DNA from: Glycine soja | Taxonomy: Eukaryota; Streptophyta; Magnoliopsida; Fabales; Fabaceae | NCBI RefSeq assembly: GCF_004193775.1 | Contig: NC_041004.1 | Coordinates: forward strand, 7,959,309-8,023,308 | DNA: 64,000 bases | Reading direction: 5' to 3' | Shown here: piece after piece, positions 22,401 to 34,470 of the stretch | Numbering within the stretch: the first letter of the stretch is position 1 | How the letters are laid out: each line of letters starts with the position of its first letter | Notes under the pieces: model-generated | The model's input: the letters and a program-made list of their open reading frames with translations, nothing else | The model's database searches: none | What the model was told of the DNA's origin: nothing | Translations under genes and position numbers: made by a program

Positions 22401-23559
22401 TACCCACAATAAAATATTACACGGTTTATTTAATTCCAAAAGGCTCATGCTAACCGCTAATGCCTAGATCCTCGAGGAAATCATTCTAAGAATCAAACTC
22501 AAAATAAATAAAACATCCAGATAAATCAATTCTAGAGAATAAAAAATATGCTATCGATTTTGAATCTAAGATCAAAAGGCTGCCGCTTAAGATAAAATAA
22601 CTACATCTTGATATAAAAAATATTGGTAAGGATAAATATTCATATCAATGCAATATATTTTTCCAAAAACTAAATTAGGGTTCGTGTAAATTAGACAAAA
22701 TAAGCAAATTTTATCTAGACATCGAACAGATCAACAAAAATGAATCTCAATAATCTAACTATAATAGTTACTTTGATACCACATAGAGTTTTAATAATAT
22801 TTGTAAAAATAAGTGACGCGCACAACACATAATAAAAAGAGTTGTTAATTATGTTGGTTAGCGAAGAAAATTCGAGAGTTAGAAGTGGATGTAAAGAAGC
22901 ATGAACTATGATTTGTTGTGAAGTGAAGAGATTGTTACTTGAGAAAATAAAGCAGCATAGCACCATAACACACCAGAGTGTGTGTTCTCCTTTCAGACAG
23001 AATTTGGATGATTTTTGTAACTATTCAAAAATTAAGTTAAATTCAATTTTTAGTCCTGTATTAGAAAAAAAGAGTTTTTTGATTTTATCCCAACATGAGA
23101 AAATCTTTTAAAATTAATTCTTGTTATATATAAAGAAAAAGTAGGACAATTTTATGAGTTATTTTTTAACGAAAGTATTTTTATATAAAAAATCTTCAAC
23201 TAATGTTTTTTTTTTTGGATTTTTCTTATCTCTTTCTATCCTTTTCATTTTTTTAAGTTTAATTTCAATCTTTTTTTAAAATAATTTATCAATTGTTAAA
23301 ATTAATCTTATATCACAATATAAGTTATTTATCATAAATTTTAATTATATAAAAAACATTTATCACAACGTGTTCTTGACTTCTTGCGGTAACAAGATGA
23401 ATTTATCCCCAACTTATTAAATTGTTACTATTTTATTAAAAGTACTAAAGGAAATAATCCATTATCACACCTTCGTTGATTGTCAATTTATTTTTTTAGT
23501 TTTCAATATATATATATATATAATAAAATTAATATTTTAATTACGGGTTCACGGATTAG
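22401..23559. other. gene-free stretch with possible LTR/PBS remnant
   Basis: No gene is seen. On the minus strand TGTGGTATCAAAG at about 22784-22772 resembles an initiator-tRNA primer binding site (usual form TGGTATCAGAG), with LTR-like sequence before it to about 23000. The evidence is weak. Confidence 0.25.
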
Positions 23560-24029
23560 TTCAACGGATCAACGAATCTATAAATTTAATTCTATGACCC
23601 AACTTGTATCAATCAATCAAATTTGTTTGTGGGCTTGATTGAACCACCACACACACATGCATTTGTGATCCATGTATATATAAATCACAAAATTACTAAC
23701 AAAAGATGAATTTGGACACATGACTTTACAAGGTTGACATCTTTATGTCATGAAAATGAACCAAAAGATGATATAAATGCTAAATGTGGTGGACACATGA
23801 TTTTACATAATTGACATCTTCATGTCACTTAAAAAACAAAAGCACAGGTCCTTGTTACAACATTGCCAAAAATATTTGATTCCAAGTATCTGGAACTCCA
23901 GGCAAACACCAATGTATGCAATCTGCATTTAGTGGGTTAGCCCTTTCCTCCTCACTCAAAATTTTGCCCCCAGTTTCAGTGTAAACTGAGGAATGAGCAT
24001 CAATCCTGTACTCTGAGATTTGCGTTATG
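23560..24029 (-). repeat. inverted repeat arm 2 (TBL gene 2 exon 6 end and 3' flank)
   Basis: This is the native copy of the segment found inverted at 19125-19590. Near-identity over coding sequence and at least 250 bases of non-coding flank indicates a recent duplication or gene conversion. Confidence 0.85.
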
Positions 24030-26420
24030 TTGATGACATTCACAGGAACTTTCATTCTCTTCACCACTTTAGCCACCACACTCATCATGTCCTTGTTAGA
24101 GCCACTTCCCCAGTGATTCTTCTTCTTTACAGGCCTTGTCTCATTGAAACATTTGATACCATCCATGTGGCCCCAGTCTGCGCTCCTGAAAACATATGAC
24201 ATTTGAATTCTTAGAATCATAATAAGATTTTATAGTTTTAATGTTCACTAAACTTCAGGATTTATGTAACATGCTTTGAAAAGCTACTTGACATAAAAGT
24301 TGGTGTGTTTGGGGTGAGGTTTGCAAACTTCACTTTAGATGATATTTTTTTTTCGAGAAGCCACTTTAGATGATATTGATTTTGAGTTATTATTATTTTT
24401 TGTTAAAATTGAATTTCAAATGAAATAATTTTTATTTGGAAAATTTATGAGTAGTGAGTGATTTTAGTCCACTCCAAAATGGGGTGGATAGAGAGGAGAA
24501 AAGGTAAAGAGAGAAAGTGATAAATGATGTGAGAGATAAAAAGAAAATGAGGTGAAAATGAGATGGAAAAAGGAATTTTGATATGTAAATTTTTATACTA
24601 TTCTTAATTTATTATGGAATGCCAAAACTTGAAGTTTGAGAGAGAAAGAAACAAACTTTGTGTGTGCAGGGGACATGGTTGTGAAGAAGACCCGGGTTTT
24701 GTTTGGATCAATAGTTGAGTCAACCCAATTGGCCCACGTCCTCAAACCTAGTTTGTAAGCAACTGGTGTATCCAATTCTTCAAACCCTTCTTCTCCATTG
24801 GCAAATGAACCCCATCTGCAAGCAATTAATTAAGCTAAAGGTTAGGCATCATTTTCCTAATTTTAGTTAAAGATCAAATGTTGTCATAGACTGACATTGG
24901 TAAATGAAAATGATCATGAACCAAAAATATGTTTGATTGAGACAATGATGATCCACCAAATATTTCTGTTTTTTAAGGAATGTTTGAAGTTTGATGATAG
25001 CTAAGTTCAAAGAGAACTTACAGTGCTTTTAATCTAAGACCACTCATCCACCATACATAGGTGTTGAAAACTAGTATATCCACTCCGGTCCAGTTTTTGG
25101 CACGCTCCGTGATTTGATCCACTTTTATTATTCTCTTCTTTGGGTCTCCTATGATACGAATGTCAGTGTTGGACTCCACTAGAAATGGGGCCCAATAGAA
25201 CTCTATGGTAGCATTATATTCCTAAATGAAACATACATAATAAAAGAATTAGCCTTGGTTCTTTAGTGTCTTTGATATCTAACATATAGCATCTTCCAAT
25301 AGTTCAATTCAAAGAAATTTCTAGGAGTCCTCTTTTGAGTTTATTTGGTAATTACATGATTCAAAACCAGAACTTATGCTATGAACTACTTAAAAAAATT
25401 ACATGATGTTACATAATGAACACTCTAAGAAAACTGTTACCCAAACCATTACATGTTTATGATCTCATTTAATATTTACATGACAAATGGTCAAATTGAG
25501 TTACATGTCATGTAGAGATTGAGAGGGACCATGATAATGGTGTACTATGTAATAATTTCTTTGCCATCTATTATTAGATCTTATTGTGTCATTACCTTAG
25601 CTTTGAAGACCGAATGAACACGCCCCCTTTTCATTGACTTTTTCTTTTCAGGTATGATACCTTGTACCATACAGACAAAAGATTCCCACTGATTTCTTTG
25701 CAGTGAATCCCCTACGAATAATAGCCTCTTTCCTTGAAGCTTTTTGAGTGCTAGCTCTGGATTAAACCTACCAAATATATTTAGTAAGTTCAAAATGTGA
25801 CTTACATGAGTAACACACTTACATACACCTCAATGAGAAAAAAAAAAAAAAGTAGATGAATAAAACAAAATGTTGAAGTGTGACACTTACGGAGGCAAGG
25901 TGCAATCTTCAGGTTGCCACTCCCAATGGAGGTAATCAGAATCATTCCTTCCATTCTTGACACAAGAAAATTGCCTGTCTATGTATGGACAGCTTGTGTC
26001 TGAGTACAAAGGCTTCAATGAACTGTTAAACACCCATTTTCCATTTGCAACATTGCACTCTTCCGGGTCAAAATCGAACCTATCATCGATCCACGAGGCA
26101 TTTGCAAACACTTCCTCAGCTTTTTTATCATCTGTTGGACAATGACATCATTGAATTAGAGCCAAATTGGTGAGAAACAAATCATATGCAAAGATTCTAT
26201 GAGATATGTTTATGACATTTGTGAAGCCAATAAACTTACTAGACTTTGATTTGTTGTGCTTTCTAGGACATGTTTTGGACTTGAAAATGGAGTTGGAGTT
26301 AAGGAAACTTAGTCTCTCAGCATACAAGACTGCTATGAAGAGAAGAACACAGATTGTGGTGATAATGATTGGCAGAGGAAGCTTTCCTCTGGGAGGCTTC
26401 ATTGTTCCTGAAGGTATCAT
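23855..26420 (-). CDS. TBL-family (PMR5/PC-esterase, DUF231) polysaccharide O-acetyltransferase, gene 2
   Basis: Six minus-strand exons join in phase: 26420-26240, 26131-25891, 25767-25596, 25221-25022, 24815-24657 and 24185-23855, coding 427 aa. Exon lengths 4, 5 and 6 (200, 159 and 331 nt) are identical to TBL gene 1. The N-terminal anchor (about residues 16-34) predicts a type II Golgi membrane protein. GDS lies at residues 160-162 and DCIH at 406-409, the catalytic motifs of wall-polysaccharide O-acetyltransferases. The start is the first Met after an in-frame TAA. The donor of intron 5 is weak (ACAAA|GTTTGT, against ACAAG|GTCTCT in gene 1) but keeps the frame. The protein differs from gene 1 at many positions, so the pair is an older tandem duplication, while the fragment at 19125 is recent. 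The most likely substrate by family is xylan (inference). Confidence 0.9.
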
Positions 26421-28472
26421 GGGAATGAGGGTTAGAGAGGCTTAAAGCTAACCAAATGGGAAGGAAGAGTGTGAACTAATACACAGCACAACAGAATGAT
26501 AGTGACATTGTTGAGACTTAAGAGGGTTTTAGTTAGCTTTTGGAGTAGGAGTGAAGTTAAAGCATAGTATGCTTTGGTTGTGAATAATCTATGTTGAAGG
26601 ATATTGTCATATTTGAGTTTAAGAAATGACTTGGAAGGTTAACATCTTGAGCTTGTCTTATATGTCTATACATTGATTCAATCACTTTTCTTATGTAGGC
26701 CATGAGGAACATACATGTGGTGGGAGATGTGTATTATTAGAAGGTTTGTTGAATCTCTAGATCTCAAGTTCACACTCTTTTATGGCTTGTGTTTTAGCAT
26801 GATTGCATATTTGTTCATACCTACGGGTAGATGTGATGTCGACAATATAGCCTAGAGAAATAACTATTCTTGTACATTATTTCTTCTTACTCAATATTTT
26901 CACATAATCTTTTTATTAGGGTGTGTTCTTCATATGCCCCATATTATACATGGTGAGTCTCTTGGACTAAATGAATTGAACCAATTCTTATGAAGAGTTT
27001 GAATGGACAACACAAAAATGTGAGAGTTGCGGCACGGTGTGTAGCAATTTGTCTTTCTCTATGTTCTATATATATTGACCTGAAGCCAGATATTTTTCTT
27101 AGGAAGTACAAACATTTGACAACATTCCGATTGTTTCACATAATTGTTTTGAAACACTTGAAAAAGAGCTTCCTTTGCACTTTCCTCCTTTGTTAGGTGT
27201 CTAGTCATTTTATCCATTTTCAAAAGAGCCTAAAGTAATATAAAATGGATGGTTTTAAAATAGGAAATGAATGTTTCTCACTCACCATGTACTCCGGGTA
27301 TAATTGATTTTCTTAAATCATAACGAATCATGCAACGAAAAGGAAGAGAAAGTCATCAAGGATTGGTAGCAATAGCAACCAAAATTTTAAAAAGAATAAG
27401 AGAGATCACACGCACAAACAAACAAAAAGAGATTTATAGAGATTCAACAAATATATCTACTTCACCGGAAGTAAAGTGATTTTTTTTTCTTATTCATAAA
27501 TACTGGAATTATAATAAAATATATAATATATGTGAACATTATCTTAAATTACATTTTTACCGTCCATAATTACATTATAAGATGAAGTTACATTGTAATC
27601 AAGTCGTTCATCCATATAACGCACTACAGAATGCTTGATATCATACCAGATAACATTTCAGAGAATCCTCATCCGATCCTTTTTTTTTCATGTTAAAAAA
27701 TATAAAATAAAAAGTTTAATTTTTATGTACCTTCAGCTTAAAAATTGTTAACCAACAAAATATCGTGTTAGCTATAACTTTTAAGATAATTATAAAATTT
27801 AACAAACTTAAAATTAATAATTTATAGTTGAATGAGCGCATTTAATTAAATTATAAAATAAATTTGTTATATGTGCTTTTTTCAGCCTTAGAATTACAAC
27901 CGTGGAACTTGTAATTGAAATTATGCAAAGGCGTGCCCATTTCCATGTCCTACCTATCAATTTCTCAGTATTTTCAATGGGGTCATATCCTCTTTGAATT
28001 ACAATTTTTCACGGTCTAATCAATTATACACCCCAAGTCCCATGAACTAATGAAGTGTTTAAAAGTAGGGTGTGAGAGTGACCTTCTTTCATGGGAAAGA
28101 TGAATAGCTTGATGATATAAAATCTTCAAAAGGAAATGGACTCACCCTAATGCATTGTAGCAGTAAAAATTTCATCGCTAACCACCCAAGTTCTTGTCTT
28201 TAAAGATTACATAATTTAGATATAAACATTGCAAGTTAACACAGAGTGGTTAGTAACCGAACCTCACATGAGCTGAACATCCCTTAAACTGACAACCACC
28301 ACATTAAATAAAATTATCGCCTCAATCAACCATACAAAAATTGATTGGGCAACTGGCATGGAAGTTGACAACTACCAAAACTATCACTAATCAAATCATT
28401 ATTCAAAACAAACGTTCAACATCATCCTTCATCATCGACTCATCACCAGCATTGTTCACAATCACAACTAGT
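26421..28472. other. gene-free stretch upstream of TBL gene 2
   Basis: The first 250 bases hold a diverged copy of the TBL upstream segment (about 26530-26650). Beyond this no gene is supported. The part at 27380-27520 resembles leader sequence of legume LTR elements, but no termini can be defined. Confidence 0.4.
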
Positions 28473-28477
28473 ACTTA

Positions 28478-29122
28478 AGGATGTCAAAGGGATCCCAAAT
28501 CGATGAGTCAACTTAACTCATCATGAATCTGGGTCAGATTGGAAAAAAAAATATAAGTTTCACTAACAGAAAATGGATTCGACTCACTTAATTCAAGGGT
28601 TAAGTGGGTTCGAACTAGATTGGTCCGTTAAACCCATTTAAATAATAATTGATAAATAAACTAATAAATTAATAATAGATTGTGTATGTTGTTGAAATAT
28701 GACTAAGACTAATGTTTGGATTTAAGACTTTGGGGTTTTAAGACTTTTGAATGATATTCTATGTATTTGAGAATTGAGTCATTTGATTTCAATGGTTATT
28801 TTCATGATTATATTATATGCTTAAATGGTTATTTACAACATTTATCTATTATTTGTATTTGTATTGGAATCATTGGAATGTTTTTGGTTTAAAAAAATGT
28901 CACTAAAAAAAGAGAAAAAATGTTTTTAATTTTTTAAATTTTTTTTTTGGATTTTTTTATTATAAAAATTTAGTGAGCTAACCCACCAACCCGTGGGATG
29001 ACAAGTCGGGCTGGTATTTTCATGGCTCATTTAAAAGTGAGTTGGGCTGGTTCGGCCCATTTAAGTCTTAACTCGTGGTGGGTCAATCCATGTGGGCCAG
29101 GTTGACCCATTTTGACAGTCCT
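28478..29122. mobile_element. small non-autonomous hAT-like element
   Basis: The left end AGGATGTCAAAGGG and the right end (reverse complement AGGACTGTCAAAATGGG) form imperfect terminal inverted repeats. Subterminal GGGTTGG, GGCCC and GACCCA words are concentrated at both ends. ACTTA flanks both sides (28473-28477 and 29123-29127). No transposase is present. The 5-base flank repeat is shorter than the 8 bases usual for hAT, so the class is tentative. Confidence 0.5.
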
Positions 29123-29127
29123 ACTTA

Positions 29128-30167
29128 TACTATAACACGATTGATTCAATACCTAAGAATTAATCAGGATTTGAATACTGAACCACTTGGTTAAGGACAC
29201 AAATCTCTATCAGTTGTATCAACTGTTGTTGGTTTAATAACCCGTAACTTAAAACATGGATTTAACCTAATGTCCTTACATTGATTTTTCAACTACACAT
29301 TAACTTTATTCCCTCGAATTTTCTCATTTTCTTACCTGGTCATTGCTATTTGCACTCCCCTAGTTGTTAATCCACTCCCTTTTTTGTTCTTTTTCCCAAA
29401 ATACCCCCCTTTTTCAAATCTTGGGCTTGGTCAGATACTACAATATCTAGACAATAGGTCGTGAATTTTAAACCAAACCACTACGATTAGTATCCACCAT
29501 TTTGCCTCCTCTTGGGTATTGGTAAATCGAATTTGAAACCAAACCTCTAGCCACAACTGCAATGTTTTTTTAGTATTCACTGTCAATAACCTTATATATA
29601 GTGGTGATCTTGAGCACGGTTAAGGTGAACGACTATTTAGGAGCTCATTTTTAGAGGGGCATCAAAATTTTGTCAAGATACTCAACAAAATTTAGTTTTG
29701 CTTGAGTGTTTTGACAAGATACTTAACAAAACCACTATGACAAAATTGTGCCAAGATCATCAAAGGTTAGTTTTTATTGTATATCTTGAAATAATCCAAA
29801 CTATTTTTTTTCTTATCAGGGACATGCAAAAAAAATGAAAAGTATCTAGTGAAAAATCACATGGAAAAAAGCTATAGAGGATAGCAAAGAACGATGCTTA
29901 TAAAAAGAAAATGAGAAGATGTTTATGGAACTTGAGGAGGTGGGGCGGAGAGGGTGGGGGAAAGGGGGTGCTTGAAGAATGGGGAAAGGGGATGGTGAGA
30001 GAGGGGTATAACAAAAATTTCACAAAAAAGGTGGTGAGAAGATCAAAATGAAGAGTGTGTGTGTGAATAACATAGGTCAAAATTCTTTCTCTCTCTTTCA
30101 TTCCTTTTCGTTGGCACCTTTCTTGTACTATATATAGAATGTGTAATGTAACATCCATGATTGTTGA
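29128..30167. other. gene-free stretch
   Basis: No conserved coding signal. On the minus strand near 29215-29150 a tRNA-like A-box/B-box pair (CTTAACCAAGTGGTT, TTCAAATCC) hints at another SINE fragment. Confidence 0.3.
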
Positions 30168-30310
30168 TTTTTCGATGATTCTCACATTATGACACTTCAC
30201 ACGGTGGTACTTCACTCAATTCTTTGCTAGTTAGAATCCTTTCCAAGACCTTGACAATCTGCTTCTCTTGTTTCCAAGATCAATGATTGTCCCCACAAAC
30301 TAACACGAGA
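30168..30310. repeat. direct repeat flanking hAT element, left copy
   Basis: Phrases GACACTTCACA, ACTCAA, TTAGAA, ACCTTGACAAT and AAGATCAATGATTGT occur in the same order at 31825-31990. The two copies are diverged but collinear, one on each side of the 1.15-kb hAT-like element. Confidence 0.7.
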
Positions 30311-30381
30311 CTTTTCAGTGGACTTTTTTCTTACTCACATGCTTTCTAATAAACTTTCCAAAAAGTTACCCATATCATAGG

Positions 30382-31534
30382 TAGGGGTGGATAAACGGAC
30401 CCAGGTCCATGGACTGGCCCGCGGTCTGCGAGGGTTACGGACCAATTTTTTTAAACGGTCCATGGTTATGTCATATTTTTGGGTCTGCCCCGCTTAACTC
30501 GTGAACTATGCGAGTTTGGCCCGCGGGGTCCACGAGTTGCCCGCAGCCCGCATTAGGTTTGATTTGTGTGACCCTGACCCAATTATATTAGGTTTGATTT
30601 TCTCTTTTTCACTTTAAATCCTTTTAAAATAACAGAAATATATTAGATAAGATAAAGATTTAAAAATAAAAGTAAAAGATTTAAATTAAAAGATAATAAA
30701 GATAAAAAAGGATAAGATAACATAAATAAAAGATTAAGATAAAAAAGATAAGTGATAGCATGCTAAAAATCTTCCTTTTTGATATTTTTTTTTATCTTTT
30801 TTTCTTTTAACCTATCCTTTTCATATATGCAAGCCATAAATAATAAAAATATCAATTCTTATCATTTAAGCTAAAAATAATTGTTAAATAAATATTTTTA
30901 AAGATATTTCAATATATTTTTATTATAAAAAATGGCTCACATCATATTTAGCAGTTATCATTGTAGCAGGCTAAGAACACTTTTTTCCTCACATTTTTAT
31001 CCATCACGCAGTCACGCACGCGCGCAAGTCATACGACTATTTCCCTTACAAGGAAAACAAAACACGACTCACACTCACGCAGTCACGCGACACACCACAA
31101 CGGCTCAGCCTCGATCCACCACCGCGCCATCATGTTTGTACTCTTAAATGTATAGATGGAGAAGACTCAAACTACTTCAAATATGGAATCATTTGTTATT
31201 GGAAATGTTTAAATTTCATATTTTAGATTTATTGCTTGGATTTTCTTTTGTTAAGACATTATTTATTTTATTGATGTAATTGACTAATTATTGAGATTTT
31301 ATTTACATCTGTATTGAACTTAATTTGATTGTATTATATTTTTATTAAAATTGAAATTCTTTTAAAACTAGGCCCGCGGACTGGCCCTTTTGACCCACGG
31401 GGTCCGCGGAGTGGGGGCGGACCAATTTATTTGGTCCATGTAAGAAGCGGGGTGGACTGGCCCGGTCCGTTGCCAATGCGAGCTTATGTGGGTGGGCCTT
31501 ACGCGGGATGGGCCAGCCCGCTTACCCACCCCTA
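30382..31534. mobile_element. non-autonomous hAT element with target duplication
   Basis: Left terminus TAGGGGTGGATAAACGG at 30382 and right terminus TAGGGGTGGGTAAGCGG read inward from 31534 differ at two positions. The flanks ATCATAGG (30374-30381) and CTCATAAG (31535-31542) match at six of eight bases, fitting an aged 8-bp hAT target duplication. Both ends are rich in GGCCCGCGG-type subterminal words, unlike the AT-rich middle. No transposase is present. A C/A-rich segment at 31000-31140 has CpG-rich composition unlike its surroundings and may be captured sequence. Confidence 0.75.
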
Positions 31535-31824
31535 CTCATAAGTACTCCAAGTCAAACACACTTAATTGTGGAGTTCTTAACTGATAAGGCTACCGAAAAG
31601 TATATGCATCTTGTTGGTATATATAATACAAATTAATTCCTTTAAGTCATCATCAATTGTATAGTCTCATATCTACATAGCCTTTGGACCCCTCTCGATT
31701 TTTTGTGTGATTTGTCAGGATGTTACATGCCCACCAACTTCCACTTGGTTAATCCTCGAACCAGACCATATTGGAAGAGATATTTTCTCTCATAAAATTT
31801 TGTAATGTCCCTAATTCTCAATTT

Positions 31825-31990
31825 CTTGGCGGCTCTCACACTACGACACTTCACATGTGACACTTTACTCAACTCCTTGTTTGGTTAGAACCCTCTATCA
31901 GTCAAAATCCTATGTAGGTAGCTCTTTTCGAGACCTCGACAATTTGCTTCAGTTACTTTCAAGATCAATGATTGTTTCCATAAACCATGA
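31825..31990. repeat. direct repeat flanking hAT element, right copy
   Basis: Partner of 30168-30310, with an extra insertion around TCAGTCAAAATCC. It could be a remnant of an older LTR-type element into which the hAT element inserted. Confidence 0.65.
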
Positions 31991-32534
31991 AAATTAAGTT
32001 GCTTTCTAGAATTTCTTAAAAGTAAAAGTATGGAAACTATTTTCAAGACATTTACTTATATCTAAACATGAAAATGTTAACAACACTTTTTTTTTATACT
32101 CTCTTTCTAAGATTCTCCCTATAATTTGGTGAAGCGTAATGGAAGTTACCAATTTTGGTGGCCTCACTTCTAAATTAGGTGAGAAAATTATTAAATGAAA
32201 AGTGACACCTACTCAAATTAGTGATTTGCAATAAATTTTTACAAATTATAGTGTGTTAGAAAGAGAAGGTTAGAGAGAGTGTCACTGACCATCCTCCATA
32301 AACATATGTCTTCGAAATTAGTTTTCAAAAAGGATATTCTTTACAAGAAAAAAAATACAAAAATGCAAAAAGAGAATGCAAGGAAAAAAAAGTTTGCAAA
32401 TAGAATCCCAAAAAATATTGGGCTTTGGCCCAAATTGTATCTTTTTTTATTTTTGAGGCAACACTCACTCAAACAAACGCTGAAACGAAACAGATAGCTG
32501 CTTCTTTCTCTCACGCAACCGTCGTCGTTCATCA

Positions 32535-34470
32535 ATGGCTACACTCAACCTCTCTTCGTTGCAAGCTCTCGCCTTCCATCGTTTATCCTCTTCTTTTCCC
32601 CAAAGTACCCCTACCCTTTCCTTCAATTTCCAACCAAAACCCTTCGCTAACCCGCGCCCAATTTCTCTGAAACCCTACGTTTCCGAGAAACCTCGCGCGC
32701 GCGTGGTGGCGCTGGCCGTGAAGAGCCTCGGCGAAACGGAGGCGGTGGCGGTGTCGCCGGAAGATGGCCAATCCGCCGGAGAACTGCCGTCTGGATCCGG
32801 CGTCTACGCCGTGTACGACACGAACGGCGACGTTCAGTTCATCGGTTTGTCGCGGAACATTGCCGCGAGCGTTGCCGCGCACTGGAAATCGGTGCCGGAG
32901 CTTTGCGGTTCCGTCAAGGTGAGGGCTTTTTGGTTTTATCTGGTTTTGGTTAGTGAAAAAAAAATTATTGCTTGGAGAATGATTCGTTTTGTGTGGTGCA
33001 ACCTTGGGTTGTTGGATTATTGATTTTTTTAAAACTTAAATTTACAACCTTATGTTAATATATCAATTTTTTTTTAAATTATTAGGAATGAAATCGTGGA
33101 CTAAAGAAATAGAGAATCCATGCATGGTACATGTGGTTTTCTAAATCTTGCTTGTAGAAAAATTTTCACTCTGATTTACTAGTTTGGTCCTTCCACTGTT
33201 TCTATGAAGCACACTTATCTTCCCCCATCCCTTTTCACTCTTCATTTCCTTTCTTGGTTTATAATTTTAGTGCTTTGCGGTAATAAAAAGACATTTTTCA
33301 TCATTGAATGGAGCATCTTCTACATGAACATGATCTTTTAAAATGTGCTAGCTCAAGATTTATTTAAACCCTCATAAAACAATGCTTGAGAATGTGGATC
33401 TTCCTTGTACAATTGGATGGCTCTACTAGAAACTATTAGTTTATACATTGTAACATTGTGCTATTCTTTTTTCCATTCTTGTGGTCGGGATGAGGTTAGT
33501 TTTGATCCAACCTTATGATAGAACTTCGATGAGGTTCTCCAATGATGTTTAGATATTTTATACCATGACCAATGCCATCTCAATATATTGTTGTACTTTT
33601 TCTCCTAATGAGTTATGTGCTTTGAGAAAGGTGATTTACTCACGTCATTACACTACTTGGGTTAAAGAAATGGAAAACCCGTCTAATGTTCAAAGTAATA
33701 ATCTTAATCATAATTCACTATCCATGTGTTCTTTAAAATGATTTGAAACAATGTAGAAAAAAAGCAGTTAAAGCACTGATGACAAACAGTATAGGAAGTG
33801 ATATAATCTCCTGAAAACTCCTCTTTCTTTCTTTTTTAAATACATCACAATAACTTGCTCTGTTACATGCATTGACTTTAATCTAATTAGGATCACTATT
33901 CTCCAGATTTCCAGTGATAATACTTTCCTGATGGTGTGTTTTTCTTGGTAAAATTGTCTGCTGTAGGCTGGGGTAGTGGATGAACCAGACAGAGAAACTC
34001 TAACCCAAGCATGGAAGTCTTGGATGGAAGAATACATAAAAGTTAGTGGAAAAGTTCCACCTGGCAATGAATCAGGAAATGCCACTTGGGTCAGGCAGCC
34101 ACCTAAACGGAAGCCTGATCTTCGATTAACGCCCGGTCACCACATGCAATTGACCGTCCCTCTTGAGAACCTCATTGATGCGTTGGTGAAAGAGAACAAG
34201 GTAGTGGCATTCATTAAGGGCCCTAGAAGTGCACCATTATGTGGATTCTCACAGAGAGTAATAGCCATTCTTGAAAATGAAGGAGTAGATTATGAGAGTG
34301 TAAATGTGCTGGATGAAGAGTATAACTACGGATTGAGGGAAACACTTAAAAAATACAGCAATTGGCCAACATTCCCTCAGATTTTTGTGGATGGTGAACT
34401 GGTTGGGGGTTGTGATATATTGACCTCAATGTATGAGAAAGGTGAACTTGCTAGCTTGCTCAAAAAATAA
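32535..34470 (+). CDS. GRXS16: monothiol glutaredoxin S16, chloroplastic (GIY-YIG + CGFS Grx)
   Basis: Two exons, 32535-32918 and 33967-34470, with donor AAG|GTGAGG and acceptor CTGTAG|GCTGG, code 295 aa. Residues 1 to about 60 are a Ser/Pro/Arg-rich plastid transit peptide. Residues 86-128 carry the GIY-YIG-like fold (GVY at 89-91, FIG at 102-104). Residues 190-295 are a monothiol glutaredoxin with CGFS at 220-223, WPTFPQIF and GGCD. In Arabidopsis GRXS16 the glutaredoxin half binds Fe-S clusters and the N-terminal half has DNA endonuclease activity, reported to be controlled by a disulphide between the two halves; Cys124 and Cys220 here are candidates for that pair. The promoter side has TTGGGCTTTGGCCCAA at 32418-32433, a Site II-type palindrome. 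Exon 1 is much more GC-rich than its surroundings. Length matches the family. Confidence 0.95.

Noticed and set aside
29898..30215. 105-aa minus-strand frame with a Pro/Ser-rich end
   Set aside because: Low-complexity composition arising from GGGGA-type repeats; no start context or homology.
30932..31147. 71-aa frame inside the hAT-like element
   Set aside because: Composition driven by CA/CG repeats; more likely captured or simple sequence than a gene.
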